64,000 nucleotides of DNA from the NCBI GenBank assembly GCA_002943765.1, contig PQWQ01000001.1:3941501-4005500 (forward strand), written 5' to 3'. Under the pieces are notes generated by a model that was not told the origin of the DNA, ran no database searches, and was given only the letters and a program-made list of their open reading frames with translations. Both the position numbers and the translations under genes were made by a program. The DNA is from Psoroptes ovis (Eukaryota; Arthropoda; Arachnida; Sarcoptiformes; Psoroptidae). Below, one piece after another: positions 23,111-37,200 of the stretch; position 1 is the stretch's first letter, and every line of letters starts with the position of its first letter.

Positions 23111-24852
23111 ATTTCAATCCCATTGCTGATAATTATATTTCGATCAATGATATCCATTATGCTGGTCACCGTGGTACCGGTATCGGTATTCGTAAAGATT
23201 TGTAAATATTTCTTTAATTCAAAAAAAATTATTAATATCCGATGCTTATTTGAATCGGATATATCAGCTTCATCTGCTGCTCTGCTTTAGAACGATCAAT
23301 AATCATTATTAGGCATCATTATTTATGATTATTTATATTTTCAGGCCAGAAAAATTTATCGAAAATACAATAGATGCTTTCAATTATGCCTGTAAGAATG
23401 TATGCATGCTTTTTTTTGTAGTTCAAAATATCATTGATGCTAAAAATAAATTATTACATTTTTCCATTGTGAATTCTATATTTTTTCCCGTTTTTTTTAA
23501 AAGGGCGCCCAAATGATCGAATTGGATGTACAATTATCCAAAGATCGTATACCGATCATATATCATGATTTTGATATTCAAACTTATTTTATTAATGTAA
23601 ATATATTCGATTATATTTGATTGTTACGGAAAACGATTTCAATAATTCATTCTAACGATTTAGCGTCATAACAACAGCTTACATCAAATGATTGAAATAC
23701 CATTGAAAAATGTTGATTCCAAAACACTCAATCAGGTAAATTGTTTTTTTTTCAATTCAAAACTATCTTCAAATACAATTATGACTAATTCAATTATGAT
23801 GAAAATGATTCTTTAAAAAAACATAGATATCAACAAATTTTATGCCAAATGTCAGTTCTAATGCATCGCCGTTATCACAATCATTTGAAACATTAGAAGA
23901 TGTATTGAAAAAAATGATACCAAATTGTGGTATTGATGTTGAAATAAAATATCCATCAATGAAAACGGTTTGTTTCGTTTGTATTCTGTTATCATTTTCG
24001 ATTTTTTTCTTTGAAAAAATTTTATATCCGATCATAGAATGGTGAATATGAAAGTGAATTAGGCTTGGAATTGAATGAATATGTTGATCGTATTTTGGAA
24101 GTATTATTTAAACATGGTGGAGATCGAAAAATGATTATCACATCATTTCATGCTGATCTTTGTTCAATGTAATTATAAAGTTCATTTTTCTTTCTTTCAC
24201 AAATAATTTATCATGTTTTATCATCGATTTTTTTTTCATTTTTTGAATTCAGTCAAAAGCTAATTCATTAATCACATTGCATTTAATTATTTATGACATA
24301 AAAAGCTTTTTTTTTCGCTTTTCGCTTCAAGTTCAATTTTTTCTGTTGTTTTTTATGCTTCAATTGTTCAATGCTTTCATTTTGTCAAACATTTAACCAT
24401 TTTGTTTTATTCATTTATCGAATATTTTAGGATACGATTAAAACAAAATAAATATCATGTCGGATTTTTGACATCAGCCATGAAATGGTCACAAGATCCA
24501 CGTGATTTTTCAATCGAAAATGGCTTGGCATTCGTTCAAAGTATGCAAATGAAAGCTATTGTTCCAGTTGTCGATCCAATTATTGATTCTAAAATTGTGA
24601 AAAATGGTCACTTTGGCTATGTTGATTATGTAAAAAATCGTAATATTGATTTATATTTATGGGGAGATAGGATTAATAATACTGGAATTATTGAAAAATT
24701 ATTAAAACAAAATGTTGATTTATTAATATATGATCAGTAAGTCGTTTTAATTTTCGTTGTTCAACTTACGATAAACTTGATAATCTTCAAATTTTTCTTT
24801 TCTTTTCCTCCATATTAGCATCGATAAAATAAAACAATATTCACTGAAATAA
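23111..24852 (+). CDS. Glycerophosphodiester phosphodiesterase, GDE5/GPCPD1-like (5' end unresolved)
   Basis: Eight exons join in phase: 23111-23201, 23345-23399, 23504-23596, 23664-23735, 23827-23967, 24038-24168, 24431-24736, 24819-24852 (about 306 aa). The GDPD barrel is clear: AGHRGTG (catalytic His), ENTIDAF, GAQMIELDVQLSKD (metal-binding Glu/Asp), IIYHDF (second His), DVEIKYP, TSFHADLCSMIRLKQNKY, LYLWGD and LIYDH near the end. The order and wording match GPCPD1/GDE5 of animals, which splits glycerophosphocholine into glycerol-3-phosphate and choline in the cytosol (family knowledge). The N-terminal CBM20 domain of that family is not visible. In the first exon's frame a stop lies at 23074-23076 with no ATG after it, and the only AG acceptor is at 23109-23110, so at least one upstream exon is missing from my model. 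Poly(A) signals are at 24906-24911 and 24963-24968. The gene converges with Highwire, 352 bases apart stop to stop. Confidence 0.85.
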
Positions 24853-25204
24853 TCAATGATAATTTCATGTAAAAATTGGTCCTAATAATCGATGAAAAAA
24901 TATGAAATAAATCATTTCATATTATTAATTGTATAATCCTTATTATGAATTTTAAATGGCCGAATAAATTCATTTTGATTTAATTGTAATATTATTTGGT
25001 CGATTTATTTTTTTTCAAAAATTTTATTCATTTATGATATGAAAAAATTTTGTGGGAAAAAAATCCCAGATTTATTTTGAAAATGATAATTATAAATAAT
25101 AATATTTGAATGAATTTAAATTTTTTTTTAAATGTTTTGTGTTTTTTTCATTCCAAATGACTATAATTATTTGTTTTATTTCGAAATGTTTTTTTTTTTG
25201 TTGA
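24853..25204. other. Convergent 3' UTRs of GDE5-like gene and Highwire
   Basis: Two AATAAA signals on the plus strand (24906-24911, 24963-24968) serve the phosphodiesterase. TTTATT at 25175-25180 reads AATAAA on the minus strand, 25-30 bases after the Highwire stop. The two transcripts end within a few hundred bases of each other. Confidence 0.6.
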
Positions 25205-28200
25205 CTAGAATGTATGCGTATTACGACAAATACCACAGCCAAGTGCAAATTCTTGCCCAGTAGGTGGATGCTCGATATGTAATGGACATTCATTACAATC
25301 ATCCAATGGAATTGAATGTGGTCCAACTGGACATTGTGGATATTCTTTTAATGAGATCAATCGTTGAAAATCATCATGGCATGCATTACAAAAATGTGTG
25401 GAACCAAAACAAAAATAAACAGCCACTGAACAACAAAAACGACATTTATATTCAAGAAAATCTTGGCCATGTTTTGGACAAATTTGTGCTTTTGCAATGT
25501 CGGAACAGCTTCCACAAATTAATTCTTGTGGATTATAATTATTATCATCATATTCAATATCGCAACGAGCTTCACCACCATAATATGCTTTATCACATTT
25601 AAAACAAAGATAATATGAATATCTAATTGGCAAAAAAAAAAGGTTGAAATGACAAGCATTAATTAATTTTTTTAATTTTTATTCAGGTTTAAAATTTACC
25701 TTTCCATGGCAAAACCAACAGGATCCTGATAGAAACGAGCATTAGGTGTTGTTAATGCTTCACAATTTTTAAGACCTTCGAATTCTAATCGCATCAATGA
25801 TTTTTGTCGAACATCTTCATATAAAATTTGTATAGGTTTCAATAATTCATTCAATGATTGATGATCTATTGGTATTTTACAAATTGGACACAATGAAAAT
25901 GTAAATGTTATACGACCACCATTAGACCAACGTTTTTCGAGTACATTTCGAACACATTCATAATGAAATATATGACTACACACTAATTGTATACAGGGTA
26001 ACGAAAATAACGAGTCCGAAAAACAAATCATACACATATCATCACCATCTTGTTTGAGATCATCTAAAATGAAACAAACAATTTAATTGATGCCGATTAA
26101 TTAGTAATGAAACATACTTGAACATCCATTTAAACAGGGCAAACATGGGGATTCATTTCGAATGCCACAACAATAATGTCCACAATTTAGAATGCGATTA
26201 CAAGCTTGTAATGCATACCGTTGACAATCCTCATTTTGGCACACATTCAATTCTTTGTCAATAAAAGGGTCTTCGATGCCACAAAATCGACAATATTTTT
26301 GCCCAATATCATTGTCGTTATTGTTGAAATCTTCAGATCTAAATTCAATCAAGATTTTTAACACCTTAATGTCAGCAACGATTAATGTACGATAAAACTT
26401 TATGCGTCCACATCCTTCATGAATATCAATTTTTAATTTATCTGAATCACTTTTAAACATCTATATTTTGATACGAAATATTGTAATAAATCAATGACAA
26501 ATGATAATCGAAATATTACATACATGACGTTTATGTGAACATGTTTTTGTTGAATTTAAATGCAAAAACCGATCACAATCAACACAAAGTTGACCACATA
26601 CATTACATTGTATGAATGCAATAGTTTCACCGTCATTATGATTATCACAGTAATGCTATTATAAAAAGTGAAAAATAATGTAAATTTGTTTTCAATGTTT
26701 TGAGAACAATTGAAACTTACTTGTAATAAACAATTATTTTTAGCAGAATCGAGCTGCTTTTCAATGTTATATTTGGCAAATGTATCCACATCTTTCTCAT
26801 CAATCACACATAACGATGCCATTGCCATCCATAATTCTGGAATTTGCAAACATTGATCTGTGTGTCGAATATTTTCATTTATGTCATTCAATTTATTGAT
26901 ATTATCTATTAGACTATTACGGGCAACGTTTGCCCATTCTGAACCGAATTTTTCATTGGATATATCTTTTATTAATGCGATGATAGATTGCCCGATATGT
27001 TTACTTTGATTTCCTTTCATCCAATAACGTTTATTGTTTACTTTTTGGTCATTAAATGGATAAATTACATTATCATTATAATTGGTCAAATAATTTTTGT
27101 CCGAAAATGATATTGATGAACTCATTCGATGGATGGATTGCTGCATCTTTGATCTATTGCCTTTCATTTTGATCTGCACAGTCAATGATTTAGCAATACA
27201 TGCGATGAATATGTCCATAATTGAATTATTGTTTTCGGAATCATTTAGTTGTTCAAAAATTACATTAGTGAACACATCAGGCTTAATGTTTGTTAGCATA
27301 CGTCTTAAAATCAATAATATTTGCCGTTTAACACGATCCGAACTTGTGTGTGATAATATTAAAATATCGTTCAATAAATTTAATTGTTTGGACAAATATT
27401 GTTTGCCGATAATTGATCCACTTAATGCTAATAATAGGGATAATAATTCAAAACAATATATATCATTCGTAATCATTACATCCTCTTCACTATTAAAGCT
27501 ATTATAATTGTTTGAATCATTATTATTAATGTTATCATTCCATTCATTCAGAACACGATTTGTTTCTAAATGTAATTCGTTGACAATATGCGTGCAAACT
27601 TGGCGTTGTAATTCGGTCAATTTACCACACTGTGAAAATAATATGCCTACCATATGTTCACGTAAATATTTGTCATTATTATTATTATTATAGTTATTAT
27701 CTTCAATGCTATCATTATTATTATCATTTGACCATTGTATTAATGATGATGATCGACGTTTTTCATTATTACTCTCATTATTGTTTTTCAAATTGATATT
27801 ATTGAATGAACATTGTTCATTTGATGATGATAATAATTTTCCGAATACCTAAACATATTATACAAAAGAATTTGTTAAAATGATCGAAATGAAAAATTAA
27901 TAAGGAAAATACCTGTGATGTTAGCAAACGAAACACTCGTAGTGTTTCCATTTCACAAATAATATTTTTCACTCGTTTTGAATGGATACTATAATTTATT
28001 ATCGAATCGGATGATTCATTTGCCAACAATTTTATTTGTCGCACACGTACACATGGGAATGGCCCATTAATTTCAATCATAAAATAATGATTACTATTAC
28101 TATCATTATCATCATTGAACAATTCATTTGATTGCTTAACACTCAGTTCGCACTGTAACCAACCACAAAACTTTTGATCTATTTCAACCGTTTTAATTGT

Positions 28201-31200
28201 TTCATTTTGATTGGCATATTTTTGATTCATTGATGACGATAATGATGAATTAATCGCATTTGTATCACGACAAATTTTCCACTCAATATGTGTTACACGA
28301 TATTCTGAATCACGTGTATTATCCAAATAAATACAAATAAATCTTATGATGAAATCATTAGATTTAGCATGATTTTTTCTCTGAATTTGTATGTATTTTA
28401 TTTTATTACGATCTTCATTACCACTTTCCCAGAATGTTTCGGTTGAATTATCCAGCAAACTAGATATCATGGATGAACGACTTGATGTACGCAAATCAAA
28501 CATTTGTGTAATATCTTTTGTCATTGAAATGATATTATTTTTATCGGTATTGAATAAATTTTTTAGAATCGTTGAATTTTCTAAACTATCATCAGATGAA
28601 CGGGTCAATATTGATGATATGTGGGAAAATACTTTACATTCGTGCAGAAAATTATGATCATTCGGAGTGAATCGAATTGCAAAACATCTGATGGCCATTC
28701 GTTGTAACGGTGATCCGAATGGTAGTAATGGTAATAGACTCGATATTGTACGCAATAAGCGATGAAATGAATCTGTTACTAAATGTTCAGCGAATTGTCC
28801 AGACATTTTTAGATCATCAAATGGATGACGACAAATATCATTCTTATCTAGCATTGATTGACAATCATTATTATCTCCAGAAAATAATCTATCATTATAT
28901 GGATCATTATTATCGGGTAATGATGAATTAATAAAGATCCATAATAAATCATGTATCACATTTGGATTTGTTGTCTTGACCAATATAGAATTGATTACAT
29001 TCAATGCCAATGATCGATATAAGGATGAACAAATTGAATATTTTACAATTAAATCATATGTATTGATGTTATTATTTGTGAATATGAATTTCAATATGTC
29101 ATCATTTTTGATGGAATTCAATTTGTTATCATAATTATAATGTTTTTGTATCAAATTCATTAATTTCGTTGATGGCCTACATAAAAATGGTACATTTATC
29201 ATTTTTCTGCCATTATCACTGTTATTATTATTATCATCATTTTGTTTTTTGATAGAATCTTCATAAATATTTTCAATACTCAAATCATTATTAATTGATT
29301 TTAATCTCATTGAAAAATTAAAGTCATTTCGTCTATTCGGATCATTTGATCTATGCTTCTTTTGTAGTTGCTGTTGTTGGCGAACATCATTCACACCTAT
29401 CGAAATCGAACGATGAAATTTTATTGGCTTTTTTTCACTAATTTCATTGAAAAAATTTTCTTTCATAATAATATCTGGTGACAATAAATATTGATAATAA
29501 TCATCATTATTATTGCTGCCATCTTTGATTAATAGACATTCTTCAATAAATTTTTGCTTATAAATTGATTTTTTTATACCGAAATCATTCAATAGAATTG
29601 GATTGATTGGATATATGCTTTTTGTGTTATCTACAATGAAATTTTCAAATAAATTTTTATTCATAATTTCTATGACGGAATTTTTTCCATTCGCTTCATT
29701 GTTTGCACCATTACTTGATTGTAATGATAATAAAAATTTAACATTGTCTTCTATTACATCATATAAATTATTATTGTTTGTTGATAATTTTTGACATTTG
29801 AAATTTTGATGTTGTCGCAGTTTTTGATTATTTTCCATCAAATTATCTATTTTCAATTGATTACAATTATCATCATTTATAATGAGTAAATCATTTTGGC
29901 CATAAAATTGTTGCTGTTTAGCAGCACTATAATCATTATGATTCTCATCATCATCATCACCCTCATTATAATTTTCATTATGCTTATTTATGGATAATTT
30001 CAATTCATTAAATTTAAGTTTATTCTCGATTATTGTATCAGTTTTGAAATCATTTTTTATTGATGAAATTCGATTTAGACATTCACTGGATACCAGTTCC
30101 CATATTTGTAATATATTCATCAAAATTTCTGGAATAGTCTTCATTGAATCATTGTCATCATTTCTTTGTGGTAGTTGATGATTGTCATTATTATCAATTA
30201 TGATATTATTATTATTATTATTGTTTTCGAAAAAATTCACATTCGAATTAACATCAGATAATATTTGTTGGTAACTATTTTTCATTAATAATTGACTTAT
30301 TTCAACTGAATGACGAAATGATATGATTTTGTTATTATGTTGGCGATTACGAGCATTTTTTCGGCTATTATTGTGATTATGATAGTCAATACAATTCGAT
30401 TGTTGCTGTTGTAGCTGCTGATGCAATGATTCTTTTGTGATATCACTGTTAAAACGAAGATACGAAGCTGCGGTGAGAAAATCTTGTAATATTCCTTGAT
30501 GCCAAATAAATGCAGCGAATATGGCACGTATGCAACGCGCCATACGATTTGATATGGCACGTTTAACATGGATTTCATTCGATGTCAAATCATCATGTTC
30601 CTTTTGGCCAATATTAATATTATCGTAAAAACTTGTATGCTTTCGAATATTTTTCATGTAAATTTCGTTATTATTTTGTATCAATGACCATCCATCACAC
30701 GATGATGGTCGATATGACGAATATGTGAAAGAACACAATGATTCTTGCGATAAACGTATCCAATAACCGAATTCATTTTGCAAAACTTCAGTGGCAAAAA
30801 CTATTTCATTCAATGGAATTAAACCAATGTGAAATCCATCAATTAATGATGGAACATTACGAATCATATTTCCTTTATCATTATCATTGTTCACTTCACA
30901 TCGAATCACTTGAAACCAACCAGGTAATGTTAATGATTCAATCAATAATTTTTCATCATTTATTTCTTGGTCTAAATCATCATTAATGTCATTATCAAAA
31001 TTATCATTGATAATGTCTGAATCGATAGCCATTAATAATGTACGATTAAAATGTTTATTGAATTGTAATGCCCATGCTTCTGTACGCAATGTTGTAAATG
31101 ATGATGATAATTGTTTGTATTCATCAATATTTAAAATTGTTTGATCACTGGAGGATTTTTGCTGTATATCATTATTATTGATTAGTTGTTGATTATTGTT

Positions 31201-34200
31201 AACATTATTATTATCATTATCATTGTTGTTGATATTATTAATTATATCAAATTCTTTTTGTTGATTTGAATGATCTAATAATTGTGAATTATAACCAATA
31301 TTATTGTTATTATTATTATTATTGCAAATATTTAATGCTGTAGAATAAGCTTGTATACTTTCATTCGATAATCTCACCCATATGCCATCATCGTTCTCTA
31401 ATTGATCAATTATCGTCAATAGTCCATTGACTGAAACAATGCCAATTTGTTCTGATTGAAGTGATGGCAATGAACGAATACGTAAACCAGCGCTATCACT
31501 ACAATTGAATTTTCGTATTAAATGTTTCATTCGATTATTTCGTATTTTAGATTTTGATTGATCGAATTTGAATTGATTCGCCATCGATTGTTTTTGTTGC
31601 TTTTGCATTGAATCGATACAATTAATCACTTGTATCAAGTATGAATTATCACTTTTTTCGCCATCAATAAGAATTTCAATGCGATATGTACCGATTTTGA
31701 TTGGTAGCCAACATTCCATGTAATGGCCATTATTAAACGATTGTAATGGAATAATGATGGAATTTTTTGCAAATTTTATTTTTTGATTATCAAATCTATC
31801 CAGTAATAATTCAAATGGACATGCTAATCGTAATTCTTCCAATGAATAATTTTCATACACTTTCATTATAGTGATTGAATGATAACGTGTTTTATTATCT
31901 TTCACTGTTATTCGATACGGATTTTCCGTGATCATCCTCAATAAATTATCATGATCGATATTTAATGATTGATTGAATGAAATGAATTCAATTTTCATTT
32001 CGATCATTGCATTTGAATCGTAAACGATTTCATTATGTTGATTACGAGTAATTATTTTGATTGGGATTTTTTCACCGATTTTAATCGATTCAACATGTTG
32101 ATGATTGATTGTGACTGATTGTTTATTTGATGATTCAATGAACAATTGATAATGACAATGTCGACATATTTTCTTCGCTAAATTAATTGGATTCATGTTT
32201 ACATCTGATATCAATGATTGATAACACTTTGAACAATAATCATTATCATTATTGTTGATTATGAATAATTGACAATTATTGGTAATTATTATCGATTCAT
32301 TTTGTAACCATGATGCTAATTTTGATGCAGATGTATTTGATGTTAATTGAACAAAATCATTTAGAAAGGGATTTAAATTCAAACAATTGTTGGATTCAAT
32401 ATTATCGAAAAAACTTTTGATTGTTTTGATTTTAGCCAACGATGATACTTTTAAATCAAAACCCTTCAGTAGTAAATCATGATTTTCTAAGAAAATTTGC
32501 TCAGCTAATTTTAAATCTGATAGTTTTTTGATTGTTTGAGAATCATCTGTATCACAATGTTCATTCATAATATCAATCGGTGTACAATTCAATAATGAAT
32601 CGACAAATGTACCAAATAAATTGATGACATTACACTCAAACAATTTAATTAAATCATTAAAGTTGCAATGTTTCATTGATTTTTGTTCATAGCCAATTAT
32701 TTCAGCTTTGAAACCATAAAAGCAATCTTTATTACCATTCAAATTATCGATTAATGATGGTTGGGTATAATTTGTCGATGTTTTCATCATGAACATCATT
32801 TCATTGCCAGGTACGAATATACATTTTGAGCAATCTTTATTTGGTTTTTGCATATTTCGGGCAAGAAGTTTCCATAGTTGATTATTGTGATCATTTTTAG
32901 AAATGATATCATTAAAATTATCACCACTTAAACGTTGATGAATTGGTATTAATAATTGTGATGATGGTCCTGTCATATATTGATTATTTATGTCATTATA
33001 ACCATCATAAGCTAGATCATTCAGATCATTAAATTGTTTAAGAGACTTTTTTGGAATATAAATCTATTCAAAAAAAAAAAAAAATTATCAAAAATTAATT
33101 CGAAGAATAATCATCAAAATTTCACCTCAAGATAATCTTCTGGTTGAGCTGTACAAGATTTGCGATCAAATTCAATTGTCATAAATTTTATATTAGGTGA
33201 AAAATGTACAGCATATGTGGTTACAGATGCTGATTTGTATGGATGATCTGATTCAACAATCAAATGTTGTTGCTGATCACACTCATCATTCATTGCCTTT
33301 GTATAATTTTCTCCATTTTGTTCATATAAATGATTGTTCAAACGATTAATAGATTCAATCAATTGATATATCAACAATGATGTGTAATGTAATTTGTTCG
33401 GATTCAACTTCAATGATTTAATGAATATCATGAATGTTGGTAAAAATCTACGAAAATATATTGAATCAAATATTTCTGTCAATATTTTTATTATTTTCCA
33501 ATCAATTTTTTTCGTAGTCTCAGTTGATGATGTCGATGTCGAATCGGATGTCGTTGATTGATTATCGAAATTCTTTTTAGGTTTTATGATTAATTTACAC
33601 AATGTTTCAAGCAATTCGATACAATTTTCAATCGCAATTTCGAACATTTGTATTATACTTTTGTTTGCTTCATTTTTGTTGAATATTGTTGAACTTGTTA
33701 ATGAATCAATCGTTAATGATAAATTTGTAAATGTTGTAGTAGCTGCTGCTGATGATTGTACATTGTAATAAAGAATTTGTGGTATTTGTCCTCGATTAAG
33801 ATTTGTACCATTTTTACTAAGAGAACAATCCATGAATGTGAATATTGTATCGTCATCACCGCGTACTTGTGCCATTCCCATATCGCCACTAAAAGAATAT
33901 TGTCCACTATAATTTTTGAATACGATCGCATATTTCATATTCGCTTTGATTGCGATCGGTTTTTGAAAACGTATTTCACAAATTTCATTGTTGATTGATC
34001 GATTATTATTATCACCATTGGAATTACTGCCCTCATAATAAATACCTGAAATTGTGGAAATTTTTTTCCATTTCCAATTATTATCATAATTATTATCAAT
34101 ATTATCAATTTGTTGATCTAATAATTGCAACTGATATTTAAATTGTGAAATGTTTGATGCATAAATTCTAACACCTGATATATAAATATTTGATTTATTC

Positions 34201-37200
34201 ACCGAAAAACAGATTGCCTCTGCTGCACCGTTACCAGTATTCCAAGATTTTGTAGACGAACGACAAAATCTTGATGGTGTTTGATATTCATTTTTTGGCA
34301 AAAAATTGAATTTTTCATTGTTAAAGTTATAAAATTCCATATTAATCGATCCATTTTGACATGCATGAAATTCTGCAATAAATTTCAATAATAAATCACA
34401 GATTGAATTTAATAATTTTTCACTATAAATTTTTAACTGTTTTTGCTTCATTGTATCATATTCTATATTAATAAATGATTCAAATGTGATTGTTTCTTCT
34501 TCATATTCATATTCTAATGAATCTGGTTCTATTGTTTGATTGAATGATTCAGATAATCGTTGATCGATTTCATCATTTACATTATCATAGCTAATATCAG
34601 CTGATGTTGATGATGAAGATAATGATGTTGAGACTGATGACTCTGTATGAATTTCACTGGTGAAATTATTTTTGAATTGTTGATAATTTGTATTTTTTGC
34701 AATATTTTCCTCTTTGCTATTATTTTCATCCATATTACCATTTATTGTAAGATCATAATCTATTAATAGTTTTCTTAGAGGTTTCAATAATAATTCAATC
34801 ATTTTTTCATATACAAATTTACAATTATAATTATTATTATCGATATAATCATTGATATTAATATTATCAGAGTTTGAATTTTTATCATTCAAATATATTT
34901 GATTCAATTTGTTCATAATCTTCATTACAATTGAATCCATCGATGATAGATTTATATTTGTATTGATAGTGGTTTGATATGGATCTATCAATGAGCCACG
35001 ATATAATGGAAAAATTGTTGATAAACGTATCGATTGATTATTTAATGATTTTGAAATCGCTGTTAGCAAATATAATTGTTTGTTTGAGAATAAATCATTC
35101 GAAGTAGATGATGATTGCTGATGATGATGACAATTGGAATCTAGTAAATAGCATAAAACTGACCACTTAAGCATTGAACTTGGAAAAAATGCATTCGAAC
35201 ATAATCGAAACGTTCGATAACATTCATTTTTTAAAAATGTTTCCATATTATTGATGATGTTTAAATTTTTATTCATTAATTTCAATTGTTGATGATTTGT
35301 TGAAATATTATTGTTATTATTATTACTACTACCGTTACTATTAGTGTTTCTTAATTGACAATATAAATTTTCAATCAAATTTTCCGATATATTGAATGGA
35401 TTTTCAATCATTTCCATTAATAAATGGCAAACATCATACAATAGATTGGCAATTTTTTTATATTCATCATAATCATAATTTAAAAATGATAATTTGCGCT
35501 GATAATCGATCGGATTTGTTGATTCATTTATACCACAATAATCATTGTTTGGCATCAATACATCAATGTAAACATTCAATAGTTCTAAAATAAAACAAAT
35601 CACATACAAATTCTTACGTATTTCAGAGATAATTTGATCGAATTTTTCAATCATTATTTTGGTTTCTTCTATTTTAAAATTAATATCATTCGATTTTCTT
35701 CGATTATCGATATTTGATTGAAAATTTTTCATCACATTCCATTCGTATTGTAGTATTATTATCAATAATTGTAAACAAGATGAATCAATATTATTGATAA
35801 AATCTTTAGAAATTATGAATGGTGTACCATCATCATCAGTATTCAATGATTGAAAATTATTCATGCATTTAAATGATAATTGTTGTTGTTGTTGACTATT
35901 AGCATAATTATTATTATTGCTATTTGAACGTATTTGTTTATAAAATAAAATTGGTATTTGACCTGAATTGACATCGGTACCATTATTCGAGAATTTTGAT
36001 GATTTAAAATGAAACATTATTTGATCTGAAGTGCAAACAAATGATTGCCCGTTCGACCCACAATCAGAACTGCTACCGTTTATTTCGGCACAAATTACAT
36101 ACCAACGATGTGCATGTATCAATATTGGTTCATCAAAAAATATTTGATATTTTTGTTTTGGCAAACATTCATAATGTATCACATCAGTTTCATTCAAAAG
36201 CTCACCATCATTTTCAATTTCATTCGAATCAAAACCTAAATCATATAAACGTATTTGTACGTTGTATTCACCTCGGCCCCCATATAATCCGATACCAGCA
36301 AGTATTATGTCACAATCAGTTGAAAAGCGAATGGCTTCCATGCTGTTTGATGGATATGCCCAACCACCACCATAATCTTCAAAACGACATACTTGATTGT
36401 ATTCTTCACAAGATGAATTTTTGATTACATTATTATCATTTGTTGCTGCCGCATTTATCATCATTAATGGATCAAATTTTTCATCATCAATTAACAATGA
36501 CATCATGTTTGAATGGGTCAATGATACAAATAATGATAATATTTCCAACATGATTTGTTCAATCGTTTTCTTCAAAAAACAATTATTCGATAAAGGCATT
36601 GATAAATTTGATTGTACTATTGACGGTGAATATTTTATCATTGATGATGAATTATTATAATAATCATTGATCATCTTATTATTCAAACCAATTAATGATG
36701 TTGGAATCATGTCCATTGATCTTCGATTATCATTTGATTTTGTTCGCTCTGTAATAGTGAGCGTTTCAATTTTGCGTGAAATTTCCAATGAAATCAAGCT
36801 GAAACGTAAAAATTTTTCAGTTTTTGAATTATAAGTCCATAAATTATGATAATATTTATCCAAAAATATTGATGAATAATCATCAAAATTAATTATCATC
36901 GATTGATTATCGATTAATGGTTGTTTCAATTTTGAACAATTTCCATTCAAACGGGAAACAATCAATATATTTGAGTTGAAATTTCTACAAATCGCATCGG
37001 TTGTTGTTTTTGCTGTCGATAATTGCTGCTGACAAAACAAATGATTACAATGTAATTGTTGTTGTTGATCTTTGTCATTATCATAATCATTTATGGATGA
37101 ATAATTATTAGGCGGAATAAGTATTAAATTGTTTTTCTCTGCTAATAATTTTGTTTTAGCAAACATTGATGAATTGAGAAGTATTTCATCATATTTGATG

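Noticed and set aside
33586..33998. Frames antisense to or out of phase with Highwire exon 2
   Set aside because: They overlap the PHR2 region and downstream, whose reading frame is confirmed by family motifs and exact phase closure over eight exons.
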